DNA of 64,000 nt from Sitta carolinensis (lineage: Eukaryota; Chordata; Aves; Passeriformes; Sittidae), in contig CM063283.1 of the NCBI GenBank assembly GCA_032173965.1, positions 115,868,687-115,932,686 on the forward strand, given 5' to 3'. The translations under genes were made by a program, and so were the position numbers. The notes under the pieces are model-generated. The model saw nothing but the letters and a program-made list of their open reading frames with translations, did not search any database and was not told the DNA's origin. Of this stretch, positions 53,966 through 64,000 are shown in pieces (positions within the stretch are counted from its first letter, which is position 1; every line of letters starts with the position of its first letter).

Positions 53966-54944
53966 CAGGCTGGAGCAGCTCTGCTGTGGGGTCAGCCTGG
54001 GGATGGGAGTTTTTCTCTTCCTGCTGGAGCAGAGCAGAGCCCTTCCCAGCCAACCCCACTGCCCAGATCACCTGGCTGGAAGCTTTATTTGCCCAGAGTT
54101 TTGGCAACTTCACTTGGAGAGAAAAAAGCATTTGTAGGGAAAAATGAATGTTACTTTCTCAGTCTTGTGTTTCCAGGCTACATCAGCTGATCAGGAAAAA
54201 AAAAAAAAAAAATCCCCAAAACCCAAAAAAGGAAGTTGAGTTTCTCTCTATGCACTCTCCTGAGCAGCACCAGCCCAAGACTGGCTGTACTGGTGGTATT
54301 TCTCTGCCAAGAGCAGAAGTGTCACCTCTGCTGCACTTCCCCCCCAGCCAGAACACACAGCACTAAGTTTAGCCATCGTTAGGCCACAGATAAATCCCTC
54401 CTAACCCCTGTCCACTGCCAGAGCCAAGGAGGCACCAGCAAACCAAACCATCCCCAAAGAGCTCTGCATTCACCCACACCTGACTCTTTAAACTCATTAT
54501 TCAGGGCTATTTCCTGGCAGCTCTTCCAGGAGCAGAGGAGCCCCAGGGTCTGAGCAGCAACACTTGGGCATGTTGGGCTGTAGGAATCCTGCCAGGGTGT
54601 GAAATTCTGGGTTATTTCTGCTGGGCTGGGCTGACTCAGCATCCAGCACCAGCAAGCACCCGGCTGAAGGACTGTGTTTACCAAAGGGAGAACTCTGGCT
54701 ACCAGGGCAGCTCCCTGCCAAATCCTAACACAAACACACAGGTGACTCAGGAAGATGAGCCCAGACTCCTCTGGATCTTTTTTAATACCTCATTAATCAG
54801 GAAAAAACCACTCCATACCCTCCAGGCAGAAGATATTCTTTCCAGCAGCAGCATAAAGGGGAAAAGGAGCCACGAGCTTTGCTCCCTGCTCTGCTGCAAA
54901 CACAGAACTTCCCTGCAGCTTCCCTGCAAAGCCTTGTCCAAAGC

Positions 54945-55090
54945 AATTACAGTGGCCCAGGCTGCCAGGCAGGGATGGAGTCCCATCCCTGGAGGGATTT
55001 AACACTCCTGTGGATGTGGCACTCGGGGACATGGCTTAGCTGAACTCTGCAAGGGCTTTTCCAACCTAAACAATTCCATGATGCTCTCCA
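54945..55090 (+). mobile_element. old CR1 3' fragment
   Basis: Plus-strand tail with GGATTTAACACTCCTGTGGA and the terminus CCAACCTAAACAATTCCATG. Confidence 0.65.
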
Positions 55091-55621
55091 GTACACCCAG
55101 CCCTTTCTCACCTTGTGCACCAAGCCTCCACGAGTATTTCTACCAAAGCTCACACCAAGACTCTACTGAACAATTTACCCAATAAATAAATAATTTTTCC
55201 CTCCTTCCCCCACAAATTCCCTTGTTCCCCGAGGACAGAAGGTGCTTGCTTTGCTCCCAGAGGCAGGGCAGGTGTCAGTGAAGGCCAGCCTGCAGGGATG
55301 AGCCCCGGGCTGGCCCAGCAGGCTGCCCTGTGAGGGGCTGTGCTGCTCTGCCAGTGGAGCTCCTGCACAGCAGGCAGCTCTGCACTGGGATCCTGCCTCG
55401 GGATCTGAAGCCTGGTGCTGCCCCAGCCCGCAGCACCACCAGGATAAACACCTGAGGAACCCCGAGTGCCATTCCCAGCACGGGCCTTTGGCAGGTGCTG
55501 AAGAAGCCACCCGAGTTTGAACCACAGAGCAAGACTCTGGTTTAACAACTCCTGGTCCCTGAGAGAACAGCAGCTGGAGCTTCTGCCAACCCCAAAGGAG
55601 TCGGGAGAATGAACCCATTAC

Positions 55622-55676
55622 ACACTTATTACATTATATTATATTATTATAATTATTATATTATTACATTATAGTG
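55622..55676. repeat. AT-rich simple repeat (ATT)n
   Basis: ATTATATTATATTATTATAA-type repeat, imperfect, flanked by unique sequence. Confidence 0.9.
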
Positions 55677-56149
55677 GGAGGGGTGAAATGCCCCCTTTGC
55701 CTACATCTCAGGCAAGCTCCACCCCAGTCCCAGAGCTCCTGGCAGCACATCCCACAGCAGGCCTGTGCTGAGCCCTGCCTTTCCTGCTGCTTCTCCCACC
55801 CAGAGCTCAGCTTTGTCCTGGATCCTCCCACGTTCCAAATCTCAGCCTCTCAGGAGGGCACCAGGGCCACAAGGCTGGGATTTGGGGCTCCCTGTGCAGA
55901 GCCCAAATGGCTCTTCCCAAACCCTGAGTGGTGCCAACACCGTAAGGAGCCAAAGGTACTGCAGAGATCCTGGCTGGGAAGAGCTGGGACAGCAGCAGAG
56001 TGGGATACCTCCTCCCAGCAGAGGAGCAGCAAAGCATCTCAGCCATTTCACCTTGTTAGGCTGAGCAGCTGAAAATAGCCCCGGGATGAAAAACAAACCA
56101 GCTGGACACGTTCTGCAAAGGGGGAGGCTCTGGCCAGCAGTGAGCAGAG

Positions 56150-56235
56150 CCCAGAGCCCTGTCCTGTCCCCAGAGCCCTGTCCTGTCCCCAGCTCTCTCC
56201 TGTCCCAGGGCTCTCTCCTGTCCCCAGCTCTCTCC
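56150..56235. repeat. 17-bp short tandem repeat (CCTGTCCCCAGAGCCCTGT)
   Basis: Four to five units of CCAGAGCCCTGTCCTGTC and the variant CCAGCTCTCTCCTGTC. Confidence 0.85.
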
Positions 56236-57334
56236 CGAGCTCCAGAGGGGTCACTGCCAAAGGAGCAGCCCCCAGGCCAGCCTGGGGAAGGGAGGGGTGC
56301 CACTGCCTCATCCAGCCAACCTTTGAAGATACCCATCTCACAGGATGGCACAGGAATGCCAGGCATTTCTATCAATGTTCCTGCTCCCCGACAAACCCCA
56401 AGGGTTGAGCCTCACCCCTGGGAGCATGAAACATTTCTTCTGCTTTCCCAAGAGGAAAAATAGCCAGCAACCCCACTTCTGACACCAGCTGCTGTCAGGA
56501 AAACCTCTAGGAATCATTCTGCAGTGTGAGAGAACAGCACTGAATGCCCCCAAATATCCCTTTCCACCCTCTTTTCTCATTAATGATACAGCAAATGCAG
56601 TGAACAGGAAAACCAGTTTATCTCCAAAACCCAGAGTGCAAATCTCCAGGAAGCAGCACGGTCCATGAGTGACCTCTGAGAGCAGCAGGACCAGGGGCCA
56701 GGAGGGCAGAGCTTGGCTTGGGATGGGGACAGGCTCAGCAGGCCAGGCTGCAGGAGTGGATGAAGCTGAGGGAGCTCTTCATCCTGCCAGCACTGCACAG
56801 AGGGTCCCTCACACCTCTGGGGAACCCACAGCCAGAGCCAGCAGCTCCAGGAGGGAGCTGGGAACAGCAAAAATCTGAGACCTGGGGCTGCTCTGGCACA
56901 GCCTGGCACCATCCAACCCCCAGATCCCCTGGGAGCAGCAGCAGCTGTGCTGTGTTTGTGCCCCAGTCCTGGAGACCCCAGGCAGAGCTGCCTGGATCCA
57001 CACATCCCCCAGAGAAAAGCATGGCATGGACAAGAACTTCCTTCCTCATCCTTTCCACAGGCTAGAAAAGAAAACAGGACCTGCTCAGTTTGGCAGTTTC
57101 CAGGCCAGAGCTGCTGTGGAACCCCAGGAACACTCCAAAGTGCTCAGCCCTCTCACCAGCCATTTCCCCACCAACACCTCATCCCTGGGTTGGGATCCAG
57201 CTCCAGAAATGCCAACCAGAGGAGGAAACTGGGAAGCTCCAGGGGGATCAGTCCCTCAGCAGCAGCCCCCGAGCTCAGCCCCAGCAGGTGGGAGAGGCCA
57301 CCACACAGGGATGAGGAGAGAACGACCCTCCACA

Positions 57335-58445
57335 CCTGCCTGCCCTGGAGAGCTCCTGACCCTCCACCCCTGCCCTGGAGAGCTCCTGACCCTCCACACC
57401 TGCCTGCCCTGGAGAGCTCCTGACCCTCCACACCTGCCTGCCCTGGAGAGCTCCTGACCCTCCACCCCTGCCCTGCAGGGCTCCTGACCCTCCACCCCTG
57501 CCCTGCAGGGCTCCTGACCCTCCACCCCTGCCCTGGAGAGCTCCTGACCCTCCACCCCTGCCCTGGAGAGCTCCTGACCCTCCACCCCTGCCCTGCAGGG
57601 CTCCTGACCCTCCACCCCTGCCCTGGAGAGCTCCTGACCCTCCACCCTGCCCTGGAGAGCTCCTGACCCTCCACCCCTGCCCTGGAGAGCTCCTGACCCT
57701 CCACCCCTGCCCTGCAGGGCTCCTGACCCTCCACCCCTGCCCTGCAGGGCTCCTGACCCTCCACCCCTGCCCTGCAGGGCTCCTGACCCTCCACCCCTGC
57801 CCTGGAGAGCTCCTGACCCTCCACCCCTGCCCTGGAGAGCTCCTGACCCTCCACCCTGCCCTGGAGAGCTCCTCACCTTCCATACCTGCCCTGGAGAGCT
57901 CCTGACCCTCCACACCTGCCTGCCCTGAAGAGCTCCTGACCCTCCAACCCCTGCCCTGGAGAGCTCCTGACCCTCCACACCTGCCCTGGAGAGCTCCTGA
58001 CCCTCCACCCCTGCCCTGGAGAGCTCCTGACCCTCCAACCCCTGCCCTGGAGAGCTCCTGACCCTCCACACCTGCCCTGGAGAGCTCCTGACCCTCCACC
58101 CCTGCCCTGGAGAGCTCCTGACCCTCCACCCCTGCCCTGCAGGGCTCCTGACCCTCCACCCCTGCCCTGGAGAGCTCCTCACCTTCCATACCTGCCCTGG
58201 AGAGCTCCTGACCCTCCACCCTGCCCTGGAGAGCTCCTGACCCTCCAACCCCTGCCCTGGAGAGCTCCTGACCCTCCACCCCTGCCCTGGAGAGCTCCTG
58301 ACCCTCCACCCTGCCCTGGAGAGCTCCTGACCCTCCACCCCTGCCCTGGAGAGCTCCTGACCCTCCACCCCTGCCCTGGAGAGCTCCTGACCCTCCACCC
58401 CTGCCCTGCAGGGCTCCTCACCCTCCACCCCTGCCCTGCAGGGCT
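57335..58445. repeat. 30-bp minisatellite, about 37 copies
   Basis: Unit CTCCTGACCCTCCACCCCTG + CCCTGGAGAG, with a second common type ending CCCTGCAGGG and rarer types (CACACCTGCCTGCC, CACCTTCCATACC). The two main types differ at a compact GGAGAG/GCAGGG switch and occur in runs. Several 1-bp deletions (CACCCTGCCC) change the reading frame along the array. Confidence 0.97.
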
Positions 58446-59225
58446 GCTCTCCTCACTGCAGTCCTGGAGCTGCCCTAGGACAAGCCCCAGGTGCCAGACC
58501 TGGGGTTTTGCCTTCCAGCTGCCCAGCCACCAGAGCAAACCCACCCAGGCACCCTTAACAACAGCAGCTGCTTGGAGCAGAATACTTCCAGAATTATTTC
58601 CCTCCAAAAATTAGTTTCTGTCCTCCATCCATCTCTATCCAGTTAGAAAATAACTTTTTCTCCCTCTGGCTTACGCACCCATTAATTATGTCCTGGCACT
58701 CTTACAGATCTAAACACATGCATTGCTTAGCAGCTTTAATCCTGAATTATTCCTCCCTTTCCTGCAATCCAAAGCCTCCCTTGCCTAGGAAGGGGCAGGC
58801 TGTTCCAAGCAGCAAGCTGTTCCTTTGTAACTCGGAGAGGAACATTCCTCAAGTTCTCCTGTTTATTGCCCTTTTATCCTCCCAGAACAGCCGAATTTAC
58901 AGCACCAGAGCTCCAAACCTGCAGAGGAGAATTAAACTGACCTTAAAACTCCATCCTTCAGGGAAAAACAAACACTGGGCTACAAAAATAGCGTCTTTTC
59001 CTGCAAAATGTGTGTGTGTGTGATACCAGACATCCCTGAATCCAACTGCTGCTGCTTCCACCTTCTGAGAGCTGCTGGGGCAGCGATTCCCAAATCCCCC
59101 AGGGGGTGAAGGGATGGGGGGACTGAGAACGTGCAGGGCTCCTTGGTGGGGTGAGGTGCACTTCCAAGGAAGTGCCTCTGTGGATCCTGCAAGTGTCTCC
59201 TTGAGCCAACCCCAGCAAGGTGTAG

Positions 59226-59264
59226 ATAAAAATATATATAAAATATATATATATATATACGTGT
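59226..59264. repeat. (TA)n microsatellite
   Basis: AAAATATATATAAAATATATATATATATATAC region, imperfect in the first half. Confidence 0.92.
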
Positions 59265-59631
59265 GCCAGAGGCAACCCCTCAGGCTGGTGAGACTGCCAA
59301 GGAGCACTTGGTGGTTCCCAAAGTCAAGCCCCACAGATGCCCGTGACACACAGGGAGTTAATGCATTTTCCAAAGTGGAAAAAATAGGTTATTTAAAAAT
59401 AGGCCCCTAATCCAAACAAACAAGCACCCCGGTACTGTTTCCTGGAGGGAAAGCAAGCAGGCAGGGGCAGCCCTGGGACAGAACCCAGCTCCCTGATGGT
59501 TTCCTCCTGCTCCTCTGAAGGGTTCCCATCCACTGCAGAGCCGGGGACTTTGGCCAGGACTGCCAGGGAAAGCTCCTGGGCACAGCCCTGCCATCACTCC
59601 TCCTCATTAACTGTATTGTTAGGATTATTGC

Positions 59632-59790
59632 AGAGAGCTCAGAGCCCCTGGCAGGGCCTGGAGGGGCTCCAGGAGAGCTGGGGAGGGACTGGGGACAAGG
59701 GACAGGACACAGGGAATGGCTCCCAGTGCCAGAGGGCAGGGCTGGGGGGGATCCTGGCAGGAATTGCTCCCTGGGAGAGGTGAGCTCTGG
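59632..59790 (+). mobile_element. CR1 internal tail segment
   Basis: Plus-strand piece from GAGAGCTCAGAGCCCCTGGC to GGAATTGCTCCCTGGGAGAG, ending before the usual GGATCCCTGG core. Confidence 0.65.
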
Positions 59791-60127
59791 CAGGAGCTCC
59801 TCAGGGTGCCCATGTGTGCAGTAGAACAGAGCAATGGCTTTAATTAAAGAGTCCCTTGTCCCTGCCAGCACCAGCTCCTAAAACTGAACCCGAGCTCAGG
59901 AGGTGCCAGAAAATTAATCAGGCACGGCTGCAGGGGCTGGGGAAACAAAGGTGAGGGAAAATTAAAGTGTTCCAGAGAGGCCAGCCTGGATGAGCCACGG
60001 GAGCAGAGCAGAGGGCTCAGCAGGACAGCGCTGCCTCCACACGTGGAGGGAGGCAGGGGAAGCAGCAGGACCCAGGGCTGCACCTGGTACTGGGGAGAAG
60101 GCACAAAAGAGACCAAAACCGCCGTTA

Positions 60128-60348
60128 TTCACAGAATTCCACACTGGTTTGGGCTGGGAAGCACCTCAGAGCCCACGCAGAGCCCCCCATCCCTGGCAGG
60201 GCCCCCTGCCCCTGCCCCAGGCTGCTCCAGCCCCAGTGTCCAGCCTGGCCTGGGGCACTGCCAGGGATCCAGGGGCAGCCACAGCTGCTCTGGCAATTCC
60301 AGCCCAGCCCCTGCCCACCCTCCAGGCAACAATTCCTGCCCAGGAGCA
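60128..60348 (-). mobile_element. CR1 3' tail
   Basis: Minus-strand copy from CACAGAATTCCACACTGGTT to CCAGGCAACAATTCCTGCCC, one of the least diverged in the window. Confidence 0.82.
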
Positions 60349-62333
60349 CCTGACTGACACAAGGAGGGAGATGGAATCTCCTTCTCCAGCTGGGGGCAGG
60401 GGGATCCCCAGCCCTCAAAACCAGCCTGGCTGGGCACTGGGGGCCAGGGGCTGGGCTGGCCTCCATGGTCCTGGAGGGCTCTGCCAACCTGCTCATCCTG
60501 TGGAAGGTTCCATCCCCTGTTTCCAGCACCTTCCTGCCCCTCCAGTCCCCCAGCAGGCTCCCCACAGCTGGACCAGCAAGAGCAGGACCCTGCTGGTCCC
60601 AAAGGGCCTTTCCAGGGAATCCCAGAGCTGCCCAGGGAGAGCCACAACCCTCCTGCCTGCTCGGCAGTTTGTGTCCCCCTGTCTGGGCTCAAAGCACAGC
60701 TAATTAATGAAGGAAACAGCTTTCTTAACACTAATAACTTTGTGCCATTAGGGCTCTGGGGAGCAGCGTGCCAGGCTGGGCACAGTCCAGCTCCAAAGGA
60801 TGTCCAGGCCTGGCACTGTCCCTGGGCTTGGAACCACCAGGGACAGGAGCCACTGCCAGCAGCTCCTCCAAGTGGGACAAGCAGCCTCAGGGAATGGGGC
60901 TGCTTTTCAGCCACCTGCTCACAGGAGGCGAATTTTACTAACAAATCACAGGATCCCCAAATCCCCGGGGCTGGCACAGCCCTGCCAGCCCATGGGGTGC
61001 CAGCTGTGCCCACCTTGTCCCCCTGAGTGCCACCTCCAGGGGTGGGCACTGCCACCCTCCCTGGGCAGCCCCTAAATACCAGGATGGCCTTTTAGCTGCC
61101 TGCCCTCCCCAAAGCCCAGGCAGATCATGACCCACACCTCACTGGCTGGTACCTCAGCTCCCCTGGGCTGGCCTGGACACTCACCTGTCCCCCAGGCCCT
61201 GCCCAGGGCAGGAGAGAGCTCTCCCAGGGAATTGTGATGTACCAACACACCCAGGCAGCCCAGGAGCCAAACACCAACAGAGCAGGACAGAGAAACACAA
61301 AAAGCTCTCCCTTCTCACTCCTCCTGGGATAAGGCTCCACTCCAGGAGCACCAAAGCACCCCAGAGCCACAAGGGCTGTCAGGAGGCTCCTTCCTCACAC
61401 ATTTCCTGCTCCATCCCCCCGAGAGCAAAGGATGGCAAGGACAGAAGGGCTGCTGCCCTGGCCTTCCCACTGGATGTGTGTATCCCTGCCCCACTGTGGG
61501 AACCCCAACAGCCAGGTTTGGAGCAGATCCACTCCCTGCAGCCCCCCAGCCCAGGCAGTGTCCCAGGAGGGACCACCCCAGGAGCACAGCAGGCATGGGC
61601 ACAGCTGCTCTCCAAGGCACTAAATAAATACATCTGACAAGAAATCAAATGAAGATCCTCTCTCCAATCCAGCTGAGCATTATTCCAAGTTTCTGGGCCA
61701 AGCAGGGAAGGGAATGAGCTGGAGGGAGCCAGGAGCTCACCAGCAGCCCCAGGGCTGCCCAGTAGGCTCTGCTCCTCCTCCTCCTCCACATGAGGCCAGT
61801 TTGCTGCCAAAACACAATGTTTTCCACTTCTCAGAATGGCAATTCCTCGAGATGACTTTCATCCCCGAAGGAAGCCAAGGCTGTGCAATCTACTGGGGCT
61901 CCCAGCTGAGCTGGGCAAGAACAACATGGACTATTCCCTGGCACAGCTCACCAAGGATTCTCACAACTGCTGTGTCTCCCCTGCCCAACCCAAAGCTGCT
62001 GCAGGTGCAACTTCTGCTCAGTGAACGTGCACCCCTCACAGGAATCAATTTACCAGCAAACTCTGCTGTAAAGGCATTTTCTCAGAGCAAGGAGGGCACA
62101 GCAGGTCCCTGTGTCCCATGGAGTCGCCCAGGTCTGTGGCAGGATGGACACCCAGCCTGCTCCCACCCTGCAGGATGAGCTTCCCAAGGCCCCCTGAGCC
62201 ACCTCCTGCTCAATGCCAAAAGCCCTCACTGCAAGTTCCAAGTGCAAACCCATCACTTCCCAAGGCAGAGGGTTTGCAGTGAAGGATTCACTTCCAATGA
62301 ACCCCTGGGCCTCAGGATGGCAAGGACAGACAG

Positions 62334-62585
62334 GGCTTGGCACAGCCTCCTCACCCAAAAATCCACATTCAGCCCCTCTGGAATCCACAATAATGATCAG
62401 GGTTTGGGCACAGCCTCCTCACCCAAAAATCCACATTCAGCCCCTCTGCAATTCATGAGTTACCAGGGTTTGGGCACAGCCTCCTCACCCAGAAATCCAC
62501 ATTCAGCCCCTGTAATCCATGAATTACCAGGATTTGGGCACAGCCTCCTCACCCAGAAATCCACACTGTCCCCCTCTGCAATCCA
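62334..62585. repeat. tandem repeat of about 62 bp, four copies
   Basis: Each unit begins GGTTTGGGCACAGCCTCCTC, continues ACCCAAAAATCCACATTCAG, and ends with CCCCTCT plus a linker of about 15-20 bp containing ATCCATGA. The fourth copy is changed to CACACTGTCCCCCTCTGC. Confidence 0.92.
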
Positions 62586-63349
62586 TGCCATACCAGCCAG
62601 CCAGGGCTGCAGCCCCCTCCTCACAGTGATTTTGCCCCAGAGGATCCAAGGTCTAAGGGCAGCTCCAGGAGCTCCAGGCAAGCTCGGCAGCAGCCCTGGG
62701 CACGGCCCTCCAGCTCTGCACACTGACACTAGCAGGGTGTGTTTTCGACTTGTTTTTTAAACCACTTAGGTAAGAGCAAAGATGACTCAAGAAATGTTGT
62801 GATCAAGGAACCGAGACAGGGGAGCAGGAGAAGGAGAGAGGAAGAGAAAGAGGAGCTGCTGTGGAAAGAGGAAAAGCTGCCAAACCTGTGCCAGCCCCTG
62901 CCACCCCCTGTGCTCCACATCACAGGGAGTGATGCTGGGCTGCACAGAGGGCAAACAACTACAATAAAATAACCCTAAATCCCACAGACTGCTTCCACGT
63001 GATGGGATTTAAGGAGGAAGAGCCAACTGAGCAAGATGACTATTTTCAACGAGATGAAATTTAAGATTTTTGACCCAAACGAAGGATCACATTTTTGATG
63101 GCCCACATGAAACTTGTGTAAAATGTTAGCCACAACCGGGGAGGATGTTCTGATAAGGACCAGAAAAAGGAGCAAAACCTGGCTGATTTGGACAACAGCA
63201 AACAAGCAGAAAGAGGGGGGAGAAAAAAAATCCCTGAAAGTCCAGTTTGTCCCTGAGGAGCCTCGTTTGCCCCTTTTCAGGGGGTGTGAAAAGGTCCCAG
63301 GCGGGCTGCAGGCTGACAAATTCGGGCTAAAAATAACCAGGGCGGGTGC

Positions 63350-64000
63350 AAACAATGCCGTGGGGCCGGTCACACATCCTGTGACAGCGGCAGGAGCCCA
63401 GACCTGGGCTGGGGCAGGGCCGGGGGCTGCCAGGGACCCCTCCGGCCTCCAAACCCCCCTCTCCCGGTGAAACGGCTCCGGGGCTGCCGAGGGCGACCAA
63501 ACTTCCCCCTGACCCCGGCAGGAAAAGATTACAGATCAAAGATTAAGGCCTCAATTCGCCTCTGAGTGAGTCAAAGCCAGGAGAAAATCTGGTTTTCCCC
63601 GGGGTTCGGTCACCAACTCTGATTTTCCCGAATGGATAAACCCACCCGTTTTAAACTCTTGCTTAAAAATACATCCCAGGAGTCGGGATCATTCCCTCAT
63701 CCTCTATAAAAGCTGCTGATGCATCCCCGGAGCGTGCAGAGGAATCTCAGCAGCCCAAGAAGTGCTGCAGCTCAGGCTCCTGCTCTCTGCAAACACTTCC
63801 CTGCATCGCCTGAAAAACTTCCCCGGTGTTGAGGATTCATCATTAAAATCCTGCCATCCTAATCAAAGGATTTAAAATTTTACAAAAGCACCTTTGCACG
63901 TTGAAAAATGTGTCAAACCCGAGCGCTTTCACTTTCAAAACGGTGTCCAACACTCACCTCTGCCTCGCAGGGAGCAGCCAGCACCTTCTGCTTCCAGGAA
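63350..64000. promoter_or_regulatory. CpG-enriched edge, possible shore of a promoter
   Basis: CpG frequency rises clearly compared with the previous 20 kb (GTGAAACGGCTCCGGGGCTG, GCCGAGGGCGACC, GGGGTTCGGTC). The stretch has no CR1 or tandem repeat. This is what the 3' shore of a CpG-island promoter or an intronic enhancer could look like; the window stops before it can be resolved. Confidence 0.3.
63958..64000 (-). CDS. possible 5' exon end at the window edge
   Basis: On the minus strand GCAGAG|GTGAGTGTTGG is a near-consensus donor. The 43 nt to the edge are open in the phase that exon 2 needs (phase 1, reading FLEAEGAGCSLRGR before the split codon). The peptide does not resemble the Ser/Thr-rich end of mammalian STIM1 exon 1, so this could be an alternative first exon, a 5' untranslated exon or chance. 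Confidence 0.2.

Noticed and set aside
57256..58428. Long GVEGQELSRA-type open frames
   Set aside because: 30-bp repeat translation, with 1-bp deletions that would break any single frame.
63705..63710. TATAAA on the plus strand as a promoter of another gene
   Set aside because: No open exon, splice donor or initiation context follows on the plus strand; an isolated motif is weak.

Overview
The window is a piece of vertebrate nuclear genome, most likely a bird and probably a songbird. It carries many truncated CR1-type non-LTR retrotransposon tails of the avian kind, two LTR-like sequences, GC-rich compact introns and a very high load of minisatellites. The species cannot be named from the sequence. 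No prokaryotic or organellar signal was seen.

One gene explains the coding content: STIM1 (stromal interaction molecule 1), the ER calcium sensor that opens ORAI channels. It lies on the minus strand. I could place coding exons 2 to 11, from 39598 down to 6509, with GT-AG boundaries. The phases close exactly, and the encoded residues correspond to human residues 47 to 514 without a gap: EF-hand, SAM domain, transmembrane helix, CC1, SOAR/CAD and acidic inhibitory segment. The exon for the signal peptide lies beyond 64000 and the terminal exon (Ser/Pro-rich tail, microtubule-binding motif, lysine-rich end) lies before position 1. Neither end of the gene is in the window.

Alternative splicing is visible in the DNA. 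Exon 11 has two donors 315 nt apart in the same phase. The distal one adds 105 residues that correspond to the STIM1L insert. In intron 10, an 81-nt open, CpG-containing block with a good acceptor (10901-10981) sits where the STIM1A exon would be. Two weaker exon candidates are at 334-439 and at the right edge (63958-64000).

Layout in plus coordinates: 1-6508 intron 11 (partial); 6509-6890 exon 11; 6891-12347 intron 10 with a 1.1-kb G-rich (transcribed sense) array and a 16-bp array; 12348-15055 exons 10, 9 and 8; 15056-24289 introns 7 and 6 with exon 7; 24290-28944 exons 6, 5 and 4; 28945-39467 introns 3 and 2 with exon 3; 39468-39598 exon 2; 39599-64000 intron 1 (partial), with large 22-, 34-, 54- and 30-bp arrays, many CR1 tails and a few unique stretches that may be regulatory.

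The most unusual aspect is the minisatellite load (roughly 8 kb, about one eighth of the window) and its placement. Arrays stop within about 40 nt of the acceptors of exons 2 and 11, and one starts at the donor of exon 4, apparently built from the donor sequence itself.
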